This document shows, in pieces, positions 5,059-7,512 of a stretch of DNA of 7,512 nucleotides (the first letter of the stretch is position 1; each line of letters begins with the position of its first letter). The stretch is from positions 1-7,512 of the forward strand of contig NZ_JALNWM010000173.1 in NCBI RefSeq assembly GCF_023230885.1, in the 5' to 3' direction. The position numbers and the translations under genes are program-made. The notes under the pieces were generated by a model. It was not told the DNA's origin and searched no databases. It saw nothing but the letters and a program-made list of their open reading frames with translations. The DNA is from Desulfocurvus sp. (GTDB lineage: Bacteria; Desulfobacterota; Desulfovibrionia; Desulfovibrionales; Desulfovibrionaceae).

Positions 5059-7446
5059 ATGAAAGCCCACCCAAGCCTGCTCCCGGACGACGGCCCGGGC
5101 CTGGACCGGCGCGACCTCATCACCTACGAGCACCTGCTGCGTGACGAGGTCGTCGCCTTCCTGCCCCACAAGTCCTACAGCCTCTATTTCCCCAAGACCC
5201 TGGACGACATCGCCGACGGCCCCATGGCCGAGGTCGCCGCCGGACGCGCCGCCGTGGTGCCCGGCGAACGCCGCGTGCTGCTGCCCCTGGCCCTGGGCGG
5301 GCGGCTTCTGGGCGTCTTCGTGGCCCGCGAGGCCACCGTGCGCGCCCCCGCGACAACCCTGCCCCACCTGGCCACCATGGCCCGCATGTGCCTGGAAAAA
5401 ATCCTGCTCTACAAGATTTCCGTCACCGACCCGGACACCGGGCTGGCCACCCGCGGCCTGCTCCTGCGCGCCCTGGCCCGCGCCGTGGCCCAGGTCGGCG
5501 ACAGCCTGCACCCCGGCGCCCCCGGGGCGGGCACCGGGCCCGACACCGGCGCCCCGGGCTTCGCCCCCTGCTTCGGCCTCGTGGTCGCGCGCCTGCACGG
5601 GCTGGAACACTGCCAGGAGGCATACGGCCCGGCCCTGGCCGACAAGGCCCTGGCCGAGGCCGCCCGGACCCTCGCCGCCCAGGCCCCCGAACAGGCCCTG
5701 GCCGCCCGCGCCGGCGACGACACCCTGGCCCTGTTCCTGCCCGGGGCCACCCCGGCCGCCACTCGCGACCTCGCCCAGCGCCTGGCCCGCCATATGGCCG
5801 AAATACTGCTCGCCGACCCCGTCCTCGACCAGCGCGTCCACCCCGCCTCCTGCGTCGGTCACGCCGCCTACCCCCAGGACATGAACGGACACGCCCTGCG
5901 CATGGCCGCCCGGGAACAGGCCGCGACCCTGCTGCGCAAGGCCCTGCGCGCCGCCGCCGTGGCCGCGCGCACCGGCCCCGACCGCGCCTTCGGCTACCCC
6001 CAGATCGTCGACGAGGGCGGACAGGTGCGCGAGGTGCTGCCCCTGGGCCGCCTCACCGTGGACCTCGGCTCCGCCGTGGGCGCCCGCGAGGGCCAGCGCT
6101 TCCTGGTCTGGCCCGGCGGCCCCGAGGCCCCCGGCGGGCCCGCCGCCCCCAAGGGCGAAATCGCCCTGCTCGAAGTGCGCCGCAGCTACTCCGTGGCCGA
6201 AATCATGACCCAGGCCGACCCCGGCCAGCCCCTGGCCGCCGGCGACCGCCTGACGCGCATCCGCCAGGCCGTCCCCAAAACCCTCGACGGCCACGGCCAG
6301 GGCCGCGACGCCCTCACCGGCTTGCTGCGCTACCGCGATTTCCTCGAACACTGGGCCGCCGTCCGCGACCGGCAGCGGACCTTCACCCTCGCCCTCATGC
6401 GCCTGCCGGACGACGCCGACCCCAGGCTCACCGAAGCCGCCCTGAACGGCCTGGCCCAGGCCGCCGCCGCCGCCTTCGGCCCCGAGGCCGTCGGCGGCCG
6501 CCACAGCCTGGGCGGCCTGGTCTGGCTGCTGCCCGCCACCGCCGCCCGCCAGGCCGCCGCCCTGTGCGAAAAACTCCTCGAACAGCTGGCCCGCTCCGGC
6601 GCCCCCGCGCCCGCCATCGGCCTGGCGCAGTTCCCCTGGCTCTCCTTCTCCCGCGCCGATACCCTGGACAACGCCGCCAAGGCCCTGGAATACGCCCGAC
6701 TGCTGCCCGCGCCGCACCTGGGCCGCTGCGACTCCCTGGCCCTGACCATCCACGCCGACAAGCTCTTCGCCCAGGGCCGCCTCTACGACGCCATCGAGGA
6801 ATACAAGCTCGCCCTGCTCGCCGACCGCGCCAACACCACCGCGCGCAACTCCCTGGGCGTCGCCCTGGCCCGCACCGGCGACCTCGCCGCCGCCAAACGC
6901 CAGTTCAAAACCGTCCTGAACCGCAACCCCAAGGATATCTTCGCCCTCTACAACTACGGCCACGCCTGCCAGCGCACCGGCAAGGCCCCCCAGGCTCGCG
7001 AGGCATACCGCGCCTGCCTCGCCGTGGACAAGGCCCACACCTTCGCCCTCATCCGCCTGGGCGAGCTGGCCCAGACGGCCCGCCGCTTCGCCGACGCCCG
7101 CCGCTACTTCCTGCGCGCCCAGGGCACCCCCGGCGGCCAGGGACTCACCGAGCGCTACCTCGCGCGCCTCGCCCTGGCCCAAAACGATACCGAACAGGCC
7201 CGCGAACACCTGCACCAGGCCCTCATCCACGACCCCATGGACGCCCTGGCCCTGCACCTCATGGCCCGCCTCTACCTCGACGCCGGGGAAGACCCCGAGG
7301 TCGCCGAGGCCCTGGCCCGCCAAAGCGCCGCCCTGGCGCCCGGCCAGCCCCGCTTCTGGGCCGAACTCGCCCGCGCACTCACCGCCCAGGGCAAACACCA
7401 GGAAGCCGCCACCACCCTCGCCCGCGCCGAACAGCAGGGGGCGTAG
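5059..7446 (+). CDS. GAF-like, tandem degenerate GGDEF-like and TPR multidomain protein
   Basis: A 795-residue protein with no signal peptide or membrane segment, so cytoplasmic. Domains in order: a GAF-like sensor (about 20-120, with LLPLALGGRLLGVFVA at 74-89); a GGDEF-like fold starting DPDTGLATRGLLL (124-136), where GDDTL (219-223) replaces GGDEF; a small beta-rich domain (about 322-402, LTVDLGSAVGAREGQRFLVW) resembling those with a G-x-x-x-G-x-x-F/L-x-V core; a second GGDEF-like fold starting DALTGLLRYRDFL (417-429), where SLGGL (483-487) replaces GGDEF; then TPRs from about 563 to the end (for example FAQGRLYDAIEEYKLAL). Both active-site signatures have lost key acidic residues, so cyclic-di-GMP synthesis is unlikely; ligand sensing or scaffolding through the TPRs fits better. 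Start: the ATG at 5059 has GGAG 12 nt upstream; the ATG at 5041 would add six residues but has no ribosome binding site. The gene runs alone after the RTX gene, so a functional link is only possible. Confidence 0.88.
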   Translation: MKAHPSLLPDDGPGLDRRDLITYEHLLRDEVVAFLPHKSYSLYFPKTLDDIADGPMAEVAAGRAAVVPGERRVLLPLALGGRLLGVFVAREATVRAPATTLPHLATMARMCLEKILLYKISVTDPDTGLATRGLLLRALARAVAQVGDSLHPGAPGAGTGPDTGAPGFAPCFGLVVARLHGLEHCQEAYGPALADKALAEAARTLAAQAPEQALAARAGDDTLALFLPGATPAATRDLAQRLARHMAEILLADPVLDQRVHPASCVGHAAYPQDMNGHALRMAAREQAATLLRKALRAAAVAARTGPDRAFGYPQIVDEGGQVREVLPLGRLTVDLGSAVGAREGQRFLVWPGGPEAPGGPAAPKGEIALLEVRRSYSVAEIMTQADPGQPLAAGDRLTRIRQAVPKTLDGHGQGRDALTGLLRYRDFLEHWAAVRDRQRTFTLALMRLPDDADPRLTEAALNGLAQAAAAAFGPEAVGGRHSLGGLVWLLPATAARQAAALCEKLLEQLARSGAPAPAIGLAQFPWLSFSRADTLDNAAKALEYARLLPAPHLGRCDSLALTIHADKLFAQGRLYDAIEEYKLALLADRANTTARNSLGVALARTGDLAAAKRQFKTVLNRNPKDIFALYNYGHACQRTGKAPQAREAYRACLAVDKAHTFALIRLGELAQTARRFADARRYFLRAQGTPGGQGLTERYLARLALAQNDTEQAREHLHQALIHDPMDALALHLMARLYLDAGEDPEVAEALARQSAALAPGQPRFWAELARALTAQGKHQEAATTLARAEQQGA

Positions 7447-7470
7447 GACGCCGGGCCCCCGGCCGCAGAT

Positions 7471-7512
7471 TCCGGGGCGCTGCCCCGGACCCCGGCCGGG
7501 GGGGGGCGCCCC
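7471..7512. repeat. REP-like palindromic element at the window end
   Basis: TCCGGGGC (7471-7478) and GCCCCGGA (7482-7489) form a perfect 8-bp inverted repeat with loop GCT, followed by a second GC-rich pairing region (CCCCGG/CCGGGG from about 7490) that runs off the end. Dispersed palindromes of this look occur between genes in GC-rich proteobacteria. It lies 24 bp after the TPR gene stop and might also act as a terminator. The closing run of eight or more Gs is a likely reason for the sequence to end here. Confidence 0.5.

Noticed and set aside
4858..7398. 846-codon open frame on the minus strand
   Set aside because: It is a Gly/Ala/Gln-rich shadow of the sensor gene caused by high GC; no domain or ribosome binding site is recognisable.

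Overview
The window is very GC-rich (well over 70% by eye), with coding third positions almost entirely G or C. The gene content (ComF, an Isf-type iron-sulfur flavoprotein, a GloB-like hydrolase, a small nitroreductase, a FecR-RTX exoprotein, a GAF/GGDEF-like/TPR protein) and signs of selenocysteine use suggest an anaerobic deltaproteobacterium of the Desulfovibrio type. That assignment is inference; no rRNA or taxon-specific marker is present. The length and the abrupt ends suggest a whole short contig.

Left half (22-2636), all on the minus strand: a tightly packed five-gene operon. In transcription order it runs nitroreductase, metallo-beta-lactamase (MBL) fold hydrolase, a small TusA-like protein, an iron-sulfur flavoprotein, and comF. 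Neighbours overlap by 4, 8 and 25 nt or lie 15 nt apart, so translational coupling is likely. The third gene is the most interesting object here. It is an 80-codon frame with its own GGAGG ribosome binding site, interrupted by an in-frame UGA at codon 14. That codon sits where TusA/SirA proteins have their catalytic cysteine, and a hairpin shaped like a bacterial SECIS follows 18 nt downstream. The simplest reading is an unrecognised selenoprotein. Standard gene callers would miss it or start it at a GTG after the UGA.

Centre (2637-2844): a 208-bp divergent intergenic region with a plausible promoter for each side and two back-to-back GC palindromes between them.

Right half (2845-7446), plus strand: a 697-residue secreted protein with a FecR-like N-terminal domain, a long Asp/Gly linker, three blocks of calcium-binding RTX nonapeptides and a serralysin-like C-terminus. 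A possible terminator follows, then a roughly 795-residue cytoplasmic protein with a GAF-like domain, two degenerate GGDEF-like domains around a small beta-rich domain, and C-terminal TPRs. The last 66 bases hold a REP-like palindromic element that runs off the window.

The first 45-50 bases differ in composition from the rest of comF and end it early, before the PRPP-binding loop. This is either a contig-end artefact or a real disruption.
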